Shown here one piece after another: positions 19,159-28,917 of a stretch of DNA of 64,000 nucleotides. The notes under the pieces were generated by a model. That model was not told the origin of the DNA. It did not search any database and was given only the letters and a program-made list of their open reading frames with translations. Source of the stretch: Ktedonosporobacter rubrisoli (lineage in GTDB: Bacteria; Chloroflexota; Ktedonobacteria; Ktedonobacterales; Ktedonobacteraceae). Position 1 is the first letter of the stretch. The number at the start of each line of letters is the position of its first letter. The DNA lies in assembly GCF_004208415.1 (NCBI RefSeq), contig NZ_CP035758.1:10788001-10852000 (forward strand). The letters are read 5' to 3'. A program made the translations under genes and the position numbers.

Positions 19159-22100
19159 ATGGTTGAAGAACAGATTGAGGACATGTATGAGCTCTCACCG
19201 ATGCAGCGCGGTATGTTGTTTCATACGCTCTATACTCCTAATACTGGAATATATATAGAGCAAGCGCTTTATAGCTTACGGGGAGATCTCAATGAAGCGT
19301 TGCTCCAACGGGCGTGGCAATCTATCTTGAGACGCCATGCTGTCCTACGGACTGCATTTGTGTGGGAGGGTCTGGATGAGCCCATCCAGGCAGTATATCA
19401 GAAGGTGTTGCTCCCCTGGCAAATTGTAGATAGGTCCAATCTTTCTTCGGCTGAACTTGAGCGTTCCCTCGAAGAGCTTCTCGCTACCGATCGTAGTCGT
19501 GGTTTTGACGTTGGACAGGCGCCTCTCTTGCGCATTGTGCTGATTCGTCTGAGCCGTCGCGAGTCCTATATGCTCTTTACTTACCATCATTTGTTGTTGG
19601 ATGGCTGGTCGCTGGCGGCGATCTTACACGAGGTTCTTGGAACATACGAAGCATATACCCAGGGGCAGGAACCTGTATTGATTGCCAGGCGCCCATACCG
19701 TGACTATTTAGCCTGGCTCCGTGAGCAAGATATAACGGCTGCGGAGACATTTTGGAAAACATATTTACAGGGCTTTACGATTCCCACGCCTTTGATGATA
19801 GAGCGACAGAGCGAGAGCCGGCAGCGTGGACCAGTTGCGCCACGCTTGCTCACCGACGATACGGAGCCTGACGTAATTTCCTCTCGTCAGCGCCTCCACT
19901 TGAGCGGAGGACGACCTGTCACTCTGCAAGGATTCGTCCTTTCTGAAGGAAAGACTGAGGCCTTGCGTCGGTTTGCACGGCAGCACCATTTGACAGTCAA
20001 TACGCTTATACAAGGGGCATGGTCTTTGCTCCTAAGCCGCTATAGCGGAAATACGGATGTGGTCTTTGGCGCAACGGTAACAGGCCGACCGGTAACGCTG
20101 CCGGGCGCAGAGAATATGATCGGCCTCTTTATTAATGCTTTGCCTGTTCGGGTGCAGATCGTTGAGAACCTTTCGTTAATTCCCTGGCTTGCTGATATTC
20201 AGGTGCAGCAGGTAGAAATGCGGCAGTATGAGTATAGCCCGCTGGTACAGATTCAAGGCTGGAGCGATGTGCCGCGCGATCAGCCTCTATTTGAGAGCCT
20301 GGTAGTTTTTGAAAACTATCCATTGAAGGCGAGCGAGGCGCAGGAGGCTCCAGACGAGTTAGAAGTACGGGCTTTGCAAATGCTTGAGCAGACAAATTAC
20401 CCATTGGTAGTGGTAGTTGGGCCCTGGAAAGCGCTTGAAATACACCTGGGATATGAGATAGATAGTTTCTCTGCTGCCGCTATTGCCCGTATGCTCGGAC
20501 ACCTGCGTCTCCTGCTTGAGGCCTTTCTAACCCATCCTGAACAGCAGCTTGCTGAGTATTCCCTACTTACCAGGGAGGAACAGCAGCGCGTGCTGCTCGA
20601 ATGGAATAGAACATCTGTAGATCTTCCTGCTTATGACTCCTGGCCGTATCTCTTCCATGAGCAGGTAAGACGTACGCCACAGGCGCTTGCGCTCTCCTGT
20701 GGAGCACAACAATTTAGCTATGAGGAGCTAGAGCGGCAGGCTAATAGAATCGCGCATTATCTTCATAGGAAAGGGGTTGGTCTGGAAACGCGTGTGGCCC
20801 TCTGTATGGATCATTCGCCTGAGTTATTTATCGGCTTGCTTGGTATCTTAAAAGCTGGCGCTGCCTACATTCCACTTGACCCTGCTTACCCACAGGCGCG
20901 CCTCGCGCTGCTAAGCAATGATGCTCAGTTCTCAGTGGTGCTAACGCGAGAGAAGTTCCGTCCTCTATTTGCAGGTTGTGCAGCGCAAATAGTATGTCTG
21001 GATACAGAGCGAGATAGCATTCTTTGTGAGCCTGCGGAGCCGGTAGCTTCGTTCATACGGGCGGATAATGCGGCCTATATGATCTATACCTCTGGCTCAA
21101 CTGGTACCCCAAAGGGCGTGATATGTACCCATAGAGCTCTGTTAAACCATAGCCTTGCCTGCGCCAGAAGCTATAAACTTCGCGCAAATGACCGCGTTCT
21201 CCAGTTTGCCTCATTGAGCTTTGATGTCCTGCTTGAAGAGTGCTTACCATCCTGGTCAATGGGCGCCGCAGTTATCGTACGGCCTGAAGCATTTCCCCCG
21301 ACGCCGGCGGATTTCTCAACATTTATCAAGGATCAGCGGCTCAGCGTATTGAATATTCCTTCCTCGTACTGGCATGAATGGGTTGCTGATCTTGTGCGCA
21401 CCCAAACAGAACTTCCTGCGACACTGCGAGCCGTCATTGTGGGAAGTGAACGTGTTCTGCCAGCATATGTGAACAATTGGCGCAGGCTGGTGGGCGAGCG
21501 TGTTCTTCTTTATAATGCGTATGGACTTACCGAAACCACTGTTACTGCACTGCTCTCTTATGCCTCTCAAGACCTGCTCAATGGGCAAGTGGTACCTGTG
21601 GGGCACCCCATAGATAATGTTGAAGCATACATCTTGGATGAGCGTATGCAGCCTGTAGCCATAGGTCTTGTGGGAGAGCTCTATATCGGTGGCGTTGCCC
21701 TGGCGCGCGGATATTTTCAACGTTCAGATCTGACAGCCGAACGTTTTGTGCCACATCCTTTTAAGGCTCAGCCTGGTGCGCGCCTCTATCGGACGGGAGA
21801 CAGGGCACGCTATCTGGCATCCGGTGAGATTGAAATTCTCGGGCGCCTTGATATGCAAGTCAAACTGCGTGGATTTCGTATTGAGCCCGCTGAGATCGAA
21901 GCTGCAATGATTCAATATCCGGGGGTGCGCGAATGTGTCGTAACTGTGCGGGAAGATAAGGGTACCCCGCAACTGATCGCCTATATAGTAGCTCAAGAGC
22001 AGGACCCACGCTTCAAGGCCAGGCTCCAGGTATATGCTCAGGAAAAGCTTCCCGCATATATGGTACCTGCAGCGTTTGTGATACTAAGTTCGCTGCCCTA

Positions 22101-25100
22101 TACACCCTCTGGAAAGATCAACATTCGTGGGTTGCCTGCTCCAGAGCGGGAAAAAACCCAGGAACTTGAAGCCTATAATGTGCCACGTACACCACTTGAA
22201 GAAGTGCTGGCCAGTATCTGGATGGCGGTCTTGCATCTGGAAAGTGTTGGACGTAACGATCATTTCTTTCGACTTGGTGGTCATTCGCTTCAGGCGACAC
22301 AAGTCGTCGCCAGGCTGCGCGAGATTCTCCAGCTTGAGTTGCCTGTGCGGGCTATCTATGAGGCGCCGAGCATTGCCAGGCTGGCCATCCGCATTGAGCA
22401 ATTACGCAAACAAGGCAAAGAGGTAGCTGTACCTCCTCTCAGACATATGGAGCGTCAGGCAGCACTACCGCTCTCGTTTGCTCAGGAGAGGCTCTGGTTT
22501 CTCGACCAGCTGCAGCCCGATGCCCCGATTTATACTATCTCTCTCGCGCTGAATCTGAATGGTTCTCTTGACCGCCTGGCACTTGAACGCGCCTTAAACA
22601 GGTTAATAGAGCGTCATGAGCCTTTACGAACCGTGATTACCGCTCATGATGGCGTGCCAGTCCAGCATATCGTTGCGCACCTTGAACTGGAGTTACCCTA
22701 TGCTGATTTGGCAAGGGAAGCAAGCCCACTCGAACGAGAAAGTATGGCCTATCGCCTGATTCAGGAAGAGGTGCGTCGGCCCTTTAATCTGGAACAAGGC
22801 CCTCTCGTGCGCGCCAGGCTGTTCTGTCCTGGCAAGGATAAGCATATTTTCCTTTTTATGCTTCATCACATTATCGCTGATGGCTGGTCAATTGATATCC
22901 TTCTACAAGATCTAAGTGCGTTGTATAGCGCCGAGAAAGAACAAACGCTGGCAAAGCTTCCTGCTCAGGATTTCCAGTATGCAGATTACGTCCTCTGGCA
23001 GCGAGAGTGGCTAGCGGGTGAGCGGCTAGCCGAGCAGCAAGCTTACTGGAGCCAGCAATTGTTAGGTGCTCCACCAACACTTGATTTACCTACTGATCGT
23101 CCTCGTCCAACTATACAGACCTATCGCGGTTCGGTGCTCTCATTCGCGTTTACCCCTTCATTGAGTTTGGGGGTGCGGGAAATCAGTCAGGAAGAAGGCG
23201 TCACGCCTTTTATGGTACTGCTTGCGGCGCTCCATGTCTTATTCGCCCGTTATACAGGCAGCTATGATATGGTAATTGGCACACCAACCGCCGGACGAGT
23301 TCGACAGGAAACTGAGCAAATGGTGGGCCTCTTTCTTAATACGCTTCCCCTGCGCATTAGATCTTCGAGTGAACTTTCTTTTCGTGCGCTACTAGGCTTG
23401 GTACGGGAGGTTGCAATTGATGCTTATATGCATCAGGATATACCGTTTGAAAAGCTGGTAGAGGTCCTACAGCCCGAGCGTAGCCAGAGCCATTCACCAA
23501 TTTTTCAGGTGCTTTTCGTCTTTCAGAATACGCCCCAGAAAAATGCGCACTGGCCAGATCTACAGACGCAGATCGTTGAGATTGGCAGCCATACGGCCAG
23601 GTTCGATCTTACCATAGAGATGAGGGAGACGGAGCAGGGGATACAGGGGGCGATTGAATATAATACCGATCTCTTTGAGAGGTCAAGTATTGCTCGCCTG
23701 GTAAGCCACCTGCAAATGCTGCTGGGAGAAGCTGTTACCCACCCTGATCTATGGCTGATCGATCTGCCACTATTGACAGATGCAGAACGAAACCGGGTGC
23801 TGGTGGCCTGGAATGAGACGCATGTGGAGCATACGTCTGTGCACTGCTTGCATAAGCTGGTTGAGGCGCAAGCAGCGCGTACGCCTGATGCTATAGCAGT
23901 AAGCTTTGAGCAGATGCAGCTTAGCTACCAGCAGCTGAATGCGCGAGCCAATCAACTTGCTGGTCTCTTACGCACAAAAGGAGTAGGAGCAGAGGTACCC
24001 GTGGGTATCTGCCTGCCACGTTCGCTTGATCTGATCGTAGGCATTCTGGCAGTACTTAAAGCCGGAGGAGCTTATGTTCCTCTTGATCCCAGCTATCCAA
24101 TGTTGCGCCTGGCCGATCTCCTGCAGGATACAAATGCTCCTGTAATACTGACTAGCGAAGAAGTAAGTCATGTATTGCCACAAGGCCCGAGCCAAACATT
24201 GTTTCTTGCAGCGCTCTATGCGCAAATGGCCTCTTTTAGCGAGGAAGATCCAGATTGGGAAGTGCATCCTGATCAGTTGGCCTATATAATCTATACCTCT
24301 GGCTCGACAGGACGGCCCAAAGGAGCAATGAATACACATAGAGGAATTTGTAATCGCTTACTCTGGATGCAACAAAGCCATGGGCTTGCTCCTGAAGATA
24401 GCGTTGTGCAAAAAACGCCTTTGAGCTTTGATGTCTCTCTCTGGGAGTTTTTCTGGCCTCTTTGTGCTGGAGCTCGCCTGGTAATAGCTATCCCTGAAGG
24501 GCATCGCGATACAGATTATCTGACGAAACTAGTCCACGAGGAAGCAATAACAACCATCCACTTTGTACCCTCTATGCTTCAGGCTTTCTTGCAGGAGCCG
24601 CGCGTTGTTGCACAGTGCCAGAGCATACGCCAGATCATTTGTAGTGGAGAGGCGTTAGGCCCCGAGTTGCGTGATCGCTGTCTGGATTTGCTTGGGGAGC
24701 ATGCCTGCCTGTATAACCTGTATGGCCCAACCGAAACGGCAGTGGAAGTTAGCGTCTGGCAATGTACGCTAGCCAGGCAGGAGGCAATTGTCCCGATAGG
24801 GACACCCATCGATAATATCCAGTTGTACGTGTTAGATGATTATCTGCAGCCGGTTCCCGTAGGCGTCGGGGGCGAACTCTATATTGGAGGTGTAGGTGTA
24901 GGTCGTGGATACTGGCGAAGAGGAGAGATGACCGCTGAGCGTTTTCTGCCAGACCCATTTAGCCAGCAGTTTGGGGCGCGTCTCTATCGAACAGGAGATA
25001 GAGCGCGCTGGCGCGGAGATGGGGCTATTGAATATCTGGGACGCGTAGATGAGCAGGTGAAGCTGCGCGGATTTCGAATCGAATTGGGGGAGATTGAAAA

Positions 25101-28100
25101 TGTGCTGGCCTTACATCCGTTGGTGCAGGCAAACTGTGTTATTGTACGAGAAGATACGCCAGGCCGGCAAAACCTTGTAGCATATGTCGTACCAGCGGCG
25201 CAAGATCCCTCCCTAACAGCAGAGCTCAAGGATTTCTTACATGCTCGTTTGCCCGTTTATATGGTTCCGGCTCTCTATGAATATATAGAAGCCCTGCCGC
25301 TGACTCAGAGTGGCAAGCTAGATCGTCGCGCTTTGCCTAAGCCAAAGGAGCGGGCAGCCACTGGACAAGATAGCGTAGGAACGCTGAGCCAGATAGAGGA
25401 ACTGCTCACAAGTATCTGGTCTGGAATGCTGCAAGTAGAGCATATAAGTATTCACGATAACTTTTTTGAGATAGGTGGCCATTCGCTCTTAGCCACGAGG
25501 GTTATCTCTCGTATACGAGAGATATTTCGTATTGAGATACCCCTGCGCGTGCTTTTTGAGGCCCCAACCATCGCAGAGCTTGCGCAAAAAATCGAGGAGA
25601 TTCGACAAGAAGGAACGCCAGATGTAGGGATGTCGCCAGTATATAGGAATCAACCGCGCCCAGCACAAATCCCGCTCTCCTTTGCCCAGGAACGCCTCTG
25701 GTTCCTCAGCGAGCTTGAGCCAAAGAGCCCTGCATATAATATTCCCTTTGCCTTAAGACTGCGTGGTCAGTTGCGCATTAGTGCGCTTGAAGCCTCCTTC
25801 AACGCGTTAGTCGAGCGCCACGAGATTCTACGTACGGCGCTGAAAACCCAGGAAGGCATGCCATTTCAGGTCATCAGCCCTGAATTCACCTTTAACATAC
25901 CGGTTATTACCCTCGAAGCTACCACATCCGAGGGGCAAGAGCACGAGATCTATGCTCTGGCTATGGAAGAAGCGCGGAGCCCATTCGATTTCACGCGGTC
26001 AACTCTGGTGCGTGTAAAGCTTCTACGGCGCAACCAGTATGAGCATATTCTGCTCCTGACGCTGCACCACTGTATTGCCGATGCCTGGTCGATTGGTATT
26101 CTGGCCCAAGAATTGAGCGAGCTCTACAATGCTACGTTGGAGGAGAGAGAGGCACAATTACCAGCCTTAGCGCTTCAATATGCCGATTATGCCCTCTGGC
26201 AGCGTGAATGGCTACAAGGAACTGTATTAGAGCAGCAGTTAGCTTACTGGCGTTCCCTGCTTGGAGATGCTCCCCTTGTGTTAGAACTTCCTCTCGATTA
26301 TCCTCGCCCTGCGCTTCAAGTGCTAGAAGGAGCAGGCTGTGCAATAAATTTATCGGAAGCGCTTACTGGGCGTCTCAAGAGTATAAGTGTCAAGGAAGGC
26401 GTGACACTATTTATGACCTTGCTCGCGGCCTTTCAAGTACTTCTCCTAAGATATACGGGGCAGGAAGATCTTATCATAGGGACGCCGGTTGCCGGCCGGA
26501 CCCGGCACGACACTGAGGATCTGATTGGCTGTTTCGTGAATACACTGCCTTTACGCGTCAGCCTGGCCGGAGACCCTTCCTTTGGTGCGCTCCTGGCTCG
26601 CGTTCGGGAAAGCTGTCTTGAAAGTTTTCGCCATCAGGAGCTTCCTTTTGAGCGTATTGTAGAGGCGGTCCAGCCTGCGCGTAGTATGAGTCATCATCCC
26701 CTCTTCCAGGTCATGTTCAGCCTGCAAAATGCGCCCGCAGGTGATCTCCATCTTGCCGGCTTGAATGTAGAAGCGCTTACCCTTAGCAATCCTACAACTA
26801 AGTTTGATCTCACGCTTGTTCTTGCCGAAGCGCCTGAAGGATTAAACGGCATACTTGAGTACAATACCCATCTTTTCGCACGCTCAACGATTGAGAATAT
26901 TGCCAGACATTTTGTGTCTCTGCTAGAAGAGATCGCGTTAGCTGTAGACAAGCCTGTTTCCTCTTATGCCCTTATGACAAAGGAGGAGCAACAAAGCCTG
27001 CTAGAAGAGGCAAGAGGACCTGATAACCAGCTAGCCGCTGAATGTAGCCTGCCACGGCTCATCAGCAGACAGGCAAGACGTTCGCCTGAAGCTGTGGCGG
27101 TTGTAGCAGGAAAGCAGCAGCTCACTTATGCTGAGCTAGAACAGCGTTCCAACCAGCTTGCCAGAACCCTGCGCAGGCATGGTATCCGTATGGAATCGCG
27201 GGTGGCCCTCTGTATGGAGCGCTCCCTTGATCTTTTGCCCGCGCTGCTTGGCGTGTTGAAAGCCGGAGGCGTCTATGTTCCGCTTGATCCCGGGTTGCCA
27301 GAAGAGCGGCTTCAGTTTCAAGTGCATGACGCACAGGTAGAAGTATTGATTACACAAAAGCATTTATCCTCGCGCTTTGCAGCCTTGCAATGTTCGAAGC
27401 TCTATATTGATGAGCCAGAAGCAGACTGGCGCACGACATCAGAGGAGCCCTTAGCTGATCTACTGCGGGCAGAGCAGCTTGCCTATCTGATCTACACATC
27501 TGGCTCTACCGGCCAGCCCAAGGCTGTCATGGTCACGCATGCGGGCCTGGCGAATTATCTAATGAGTGCGGCGGAGATGTATTGCGTTGCTGAAGGCAAT
27601 GGGGTTCCGCTTCACTCTTCTATCAGCTTTGATCTGGCTGTGACCAGCCTGTTCACGCCTTTACTTGTAGGGCAGCGTGTCATCTTGTTAGCAGAAAAAC
27701 CGAGCATAGAAGTGTTGAGTGAGGCCCTGGCACAGCAGCAGAATTGGAGCCTGCTCAAACTAACGCCCGGGCACCTGATTGCGCTCGCTAATCTGCTGTC
27801 TCGTGAACAATTGGCGGCAAGTACCGGTGTGCTGGTTGTTGGGGGAGAAGCGCTGAGGAGCGAACAGCTTGTTTCCTGGCGAGAGGCCGCACCTCATATA
27901 AAGCTCTATAACGAGTATGGTCCAACAGAGACAGTGGTAGGCTGCTGCGTATATGGACTGCCTCTTAACCAGCTTCCGCAAGGGGCTATACCTATAGGTC
28001 GTCCACTTGCCAACACACAGCTGTATGTCCTTGACCGGCAGGGAAATCTATTGCCACCTGGTGCCATTGGGGAGCTCTATATAGGTGGGGTAGGAGTCGC

Positions 28101-28866
28101 GCGCGGCTATCAAAATAGAGCCGATCTAACTGCCGAGCGCTTTGTGCCAGATCCATATAGCGGAAACCCGGGTGCCAGGCTCTATAAAACTGGCGATGTG
28201 GTACGAAGGTTGCCAGATGGCAATCTGCTCTACCTGGGGCGTAACGACCAGCAAGTTAAGATCCGTGGATATCGTGTTGAGCTGGGCGAGATTGAAAGCC
28301 TGCTCTTGCGCCATCCGGCAATACAAGAGGCCCTGGTATGTACGCGGGCGAATACTGCCGATGAGCATTTGCTTGTGGCATATTGTGTTCCTACCGCGCA
28401 CAAGACTGTTTCCAGCCAGGAGATACAAGCCTATCTTCGTGACTACCTACCTGACTATATGTTACCAGCAACCTATATCTCTCTAGAAGCGCTGCCGTTA
28501 ACGCCAGGTGGCAAGATCGATCAACAGGCCCTGCCAGCCCCTATCTTTGTTGAGAATGCGCAATATGAGGCACCTGCGACATATGTTGAAGAAGTATTAG
28601 CTACGAGTTGGTCACAAGTGCTCCATAGAGAGCGCATTGGCCGTCATGACAACTTCTTTGCTCTGGGTGGGCAATCGCTTCTGGCAACCCAGATCATCTC
28701 GCACGTACGCAAATTGCTACAAGTAGAGATACCGCTACGTCTGCTATTTGAAAATCCGACGATTGCGAGCCTGGCTGATGCCATTGTGCAGTTAACATTT
28801 GCCGAGACGGAAAGTGCTGAGTTACAGCAAATGCTCGCCCAACTAGACGAATTGGAAGCAGAGTAG
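19159..28866 (+). CDS. NRPS, three modules: C-A-T-C-A-T-C-A-T
   Basis: Nonribosomal peptide synthetase of 3235 residues. The start is set by GGAGG seven bases before ATG 19159; an upstream in-frame start at 19129 lacks such a site. C1 is of the LSPMQRGMLFHTLY type with HHLLLDG. A1 (YTSGSTGTPKG near 642), T1 (1039), C2 (HHIIADG near 1235), A2 (near 1711), T2 (2105), C3 (near 2171-2600), A3 (near 2778) and T3 (LGGQSL near 3169) follow. Codes read by eye are DVENIGAVTK (no match I know; the domain has the FDVLLEE and SSYWHEW variant), DVWHISLVEK (Ser-like) and DLTKVGEVGK (Asn-like). C3 has HHCIADA instead of HHxxxDG, with the final Gly replaced by Ala. No epimerization or thioesterase domain is present. 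It follows the exporter by 58 bases and precedes the last NRPS by 51 bases, in one operon. Confidence 0.96.
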   Translation: MVEEQIEDMYELSPMQRGMLFHTLYTPNTGIYIEQALYSLRGDLNEALLQRAWQSILRRHAVLRTAFVWEGLDEPIQAVYQKVLLPWQIVDRSNLSSAELERSLEELLATDRSRGFDVGQAPLLRIVLIRLSRRESYMLFTYHHLLLDGWSLAAILHEVLGTYEAYTQGQEPVLIARRPYRDYLAWLREQDITAAETFWKTYLQGFTIPTPLMIERQSESRQRGPVAPRLLTDDTEPDVISSRQRLHLSGGRPVTLQGFVLSEGKTEALRRFARQHHLTVNTLIQGAWSLLLSRYSGNTDVVFGATVTGRPVTLPGAENMIGLFINALPVRVQIVENLSLIPWLADIQVQQVEMRQYEYSPLVQIQGWSDVPRDQPLFESLVVFENYPLKASEAQEAPDELEVRALQMLEQTNYPLVVVVGPWKALEIHLGYEIDSFSAAAIARMLGHLRLLLEAFLTHPEQQLAEYSLLTREEQQRVLLEWNRTSVDLPAYDSWPYLFHEQVRRTPQALALSCGAQQFSYEELERQANRIAHYLHRKGVGLETRVALCMDHSPELFIGLLGILKAGAAYIPLDPAYPQARLALLSNDAQFSVVLTREKFRPLFAGCAAQIVCLDTERDSILCEPAEPVASFIRADNAAYMIYTSGSTGTPKGVICTHRALLNHSLACARSYKLRANDRVLQFASLSFDVLLEECLPSWSMGAAVIVRPEAFPPTPADFSTFIKDQRLSVLNIPSSYWHEWVADLVRTQTELPATLRAVIVGSERVLPAYVNNWRRLVGERVLLYNAYGLTETTVTALLSYASQDLLNGQVVPVGHPIDNVEAYILDERMQPVAIGLVGELYIGGVALARGYFQRSDLTAERFVPHPFKAQPGARLYRTGDRARYLASGEIEILGRLDMQVKLRGFRIEPAEIEAAMIQYPGVRECVVTVREDKGTPQLIAYIVAQEQDPRFKARLQVYAQEKLPAYMVPAAFVILSSLPYTPSGKINIRGLPAPEREKTQELEAYNVPRTPLEEVLASIWMAVLHLESVGRNDHFFRLGGHSLQATQVVARLREILQLELPVRAIYEAPSIARLAIRIEQLRKQGKEVAVPPLRHMERQAALPLSFAQERLWFLDQLQPDAPIYTISLALNLNGSLDRLALERALNRLIERHEPLRTVITAHDGVPVQHIVAHLELELPYADLAREASPLERESMAYRLIQEEVRRPFNLEQGPLVRARLFCPGKDKHIFLFMLHHIIADGWSIDILLQDLSALYSAEKEQTLAKLPAQDFQYADYVLWQREWLAGERLAEQQAYWSQQLLGAPPTLDLPTDRPRPTIQTYRGSVLSFAFTPSLSLGVREISQEEGVTPFMVLLAALHVLFARYTGSYDMVIGTPTAGRVRQETEQMVGLFLNTLPLRIRSSSELSFRALLGLVREVAIDAYMHQDIPFEKLVEVLQPERSQSHSPIFQVLFVFQNTPQKNAHWPDLQTQIVEIGSHTARFDLTIEMRETEQGIQGAIEYNTDLFERSSIARLVSHLQMLLGEAVTHPDLWLIDLPLLTDAERNRVLVAWNETHVEHTSVHCLHKLVEAQAARTPDAIAVSFEQMQLSYQQLNARANQLAGLLRTKGVGAEVPVGICLPRSLDLIVGILAVLKAGGAYVPLDPSYPMLRLADLLQDTNAPVILTSEEVSHVLPQGPSQTLFLAALYAQMASFSEEDPDWEVHPDQLAYIIYTSGSTGRPKGAMNTHRGICNRLLWMQQSHGLAPEDSVVQKTPLSFDVSLWEFFWPLCAGARLVIAIPEGHRDTDYLTKLVHEEAITTIHFVPSMLQAFLQEPRVVAQCQSIRQIICSGEALGPELRDRCLDLLGEHACLYNLYGPTETAVEVSVWQCTLARQEAIVPIGTPIDNIQLYVLDDYLQPVPVGVGGELYIGGVGVGRGYWRRGEMTAERFLPDPFSQQFGARLYRTGDRARWRGDGAIEYLGRVDEQVKLRGFRIELGEIENVLALHPLVQANCVIVREDTPGRQNLVAYVVPAAQDPSLTAELKDFLHARLPVYMVPALYEYIEALPLTQSGKLDRRALPKPKERAATGQDSVGTLSQIEELLTSIWSGMLQVEHISIHDNFFEIGGHSLLATRVISRIREIFRIEIPLRVLFEAPTIAELAQKIEEIRQEGTPDVGMSPVYRNQPRPAQIPLSFAQERLWFLSELEPKSPAYNIPFALRLRGQLRISALEASFNALVERHEILRTALKTQEGMPFQVISPEFTFNIPVITLEATTSEGQEHEIYALAMEEARSPFDFTRSTLVRVKLLRRNQYEHILLLTLHHCIADAWSIGILAQELSELYNATLEEREAQLPALALQYADYALWQREWLQGTVLEQQLAYWRSLLGDAPLVLELPLDYPRPALQVLEGAGCAINLSEALTGRLKSISVKEGVTLFMTLLAAFQVLLLRYTGQEDLIIGTPVAGRTRHDTEDLIGCFVNTLPLRVSLAGDPSFGALLARVRESCLESFRHQELPFERIVEAVQPARSMSHHPLFQVMFSLQNAPAGDLHLAGLNVEALTLSNPTTKFDLTLVLAEAPEGLNGILEYNTHLFARSTIENIARHFVSLLEEIALAVDKPVSSYALMTKEEQQSLLEEARGPDNQLAAECSLPRLISRQARRSPEAVAVVAGKQQLTYAELEQRSNQLARTLRRHGIRMESRVALCMERSLDLLPALLGVLKAGGVYVPLDPGLPEERLQFQVHDAQVEVLITQKHLSSRFAALQCSKLYIDEPEADWRTTSEEPLADLLRAEQLAYLIYTSGSTGQPKAVMVTHAGLANYLMSAAEMYCVAEGNGVPLHSSISFDLAVTSLFTPLLVGQRVILLAEKPSIEVLSEALAQQQNWSLLKLTPGHLIALANLLSREQLAASTGVLVVGGEALRSEQLVSWREAAPHIKLYNEYGPTETVVGCCVYGLPLNQLPQGAIPIGRPLANTQLYVLDRQGNLLPPGAIGELYIGGVGVARGYQNRADLTAERFVPDPYSGNPGARLYKTGDVVRRLPDGNLLYLGRNDQQVKIRGYRVELGEIESLLLRHPAIQEALVCTRANTADEHLLVAYCVPTAHKTVSSQEIQAYLRDYLPDYMLPATYISLEALPLTPGGKIDQQALPAPIFVENAQYEAPATYVEEVLATSWSQVLHRERIGRHDNFFALGGQSLLATQIISHVRKLLQVEIPLRLLFENPTIASLADAIVQLTFAETESAELQQMLAQLDELEAE

Positions 28867-28917
28867 AGATGGCTTTCGGCGCATCTGAGACCATAGGCAG
28901 CAAGGAAAGGAAAAAGA

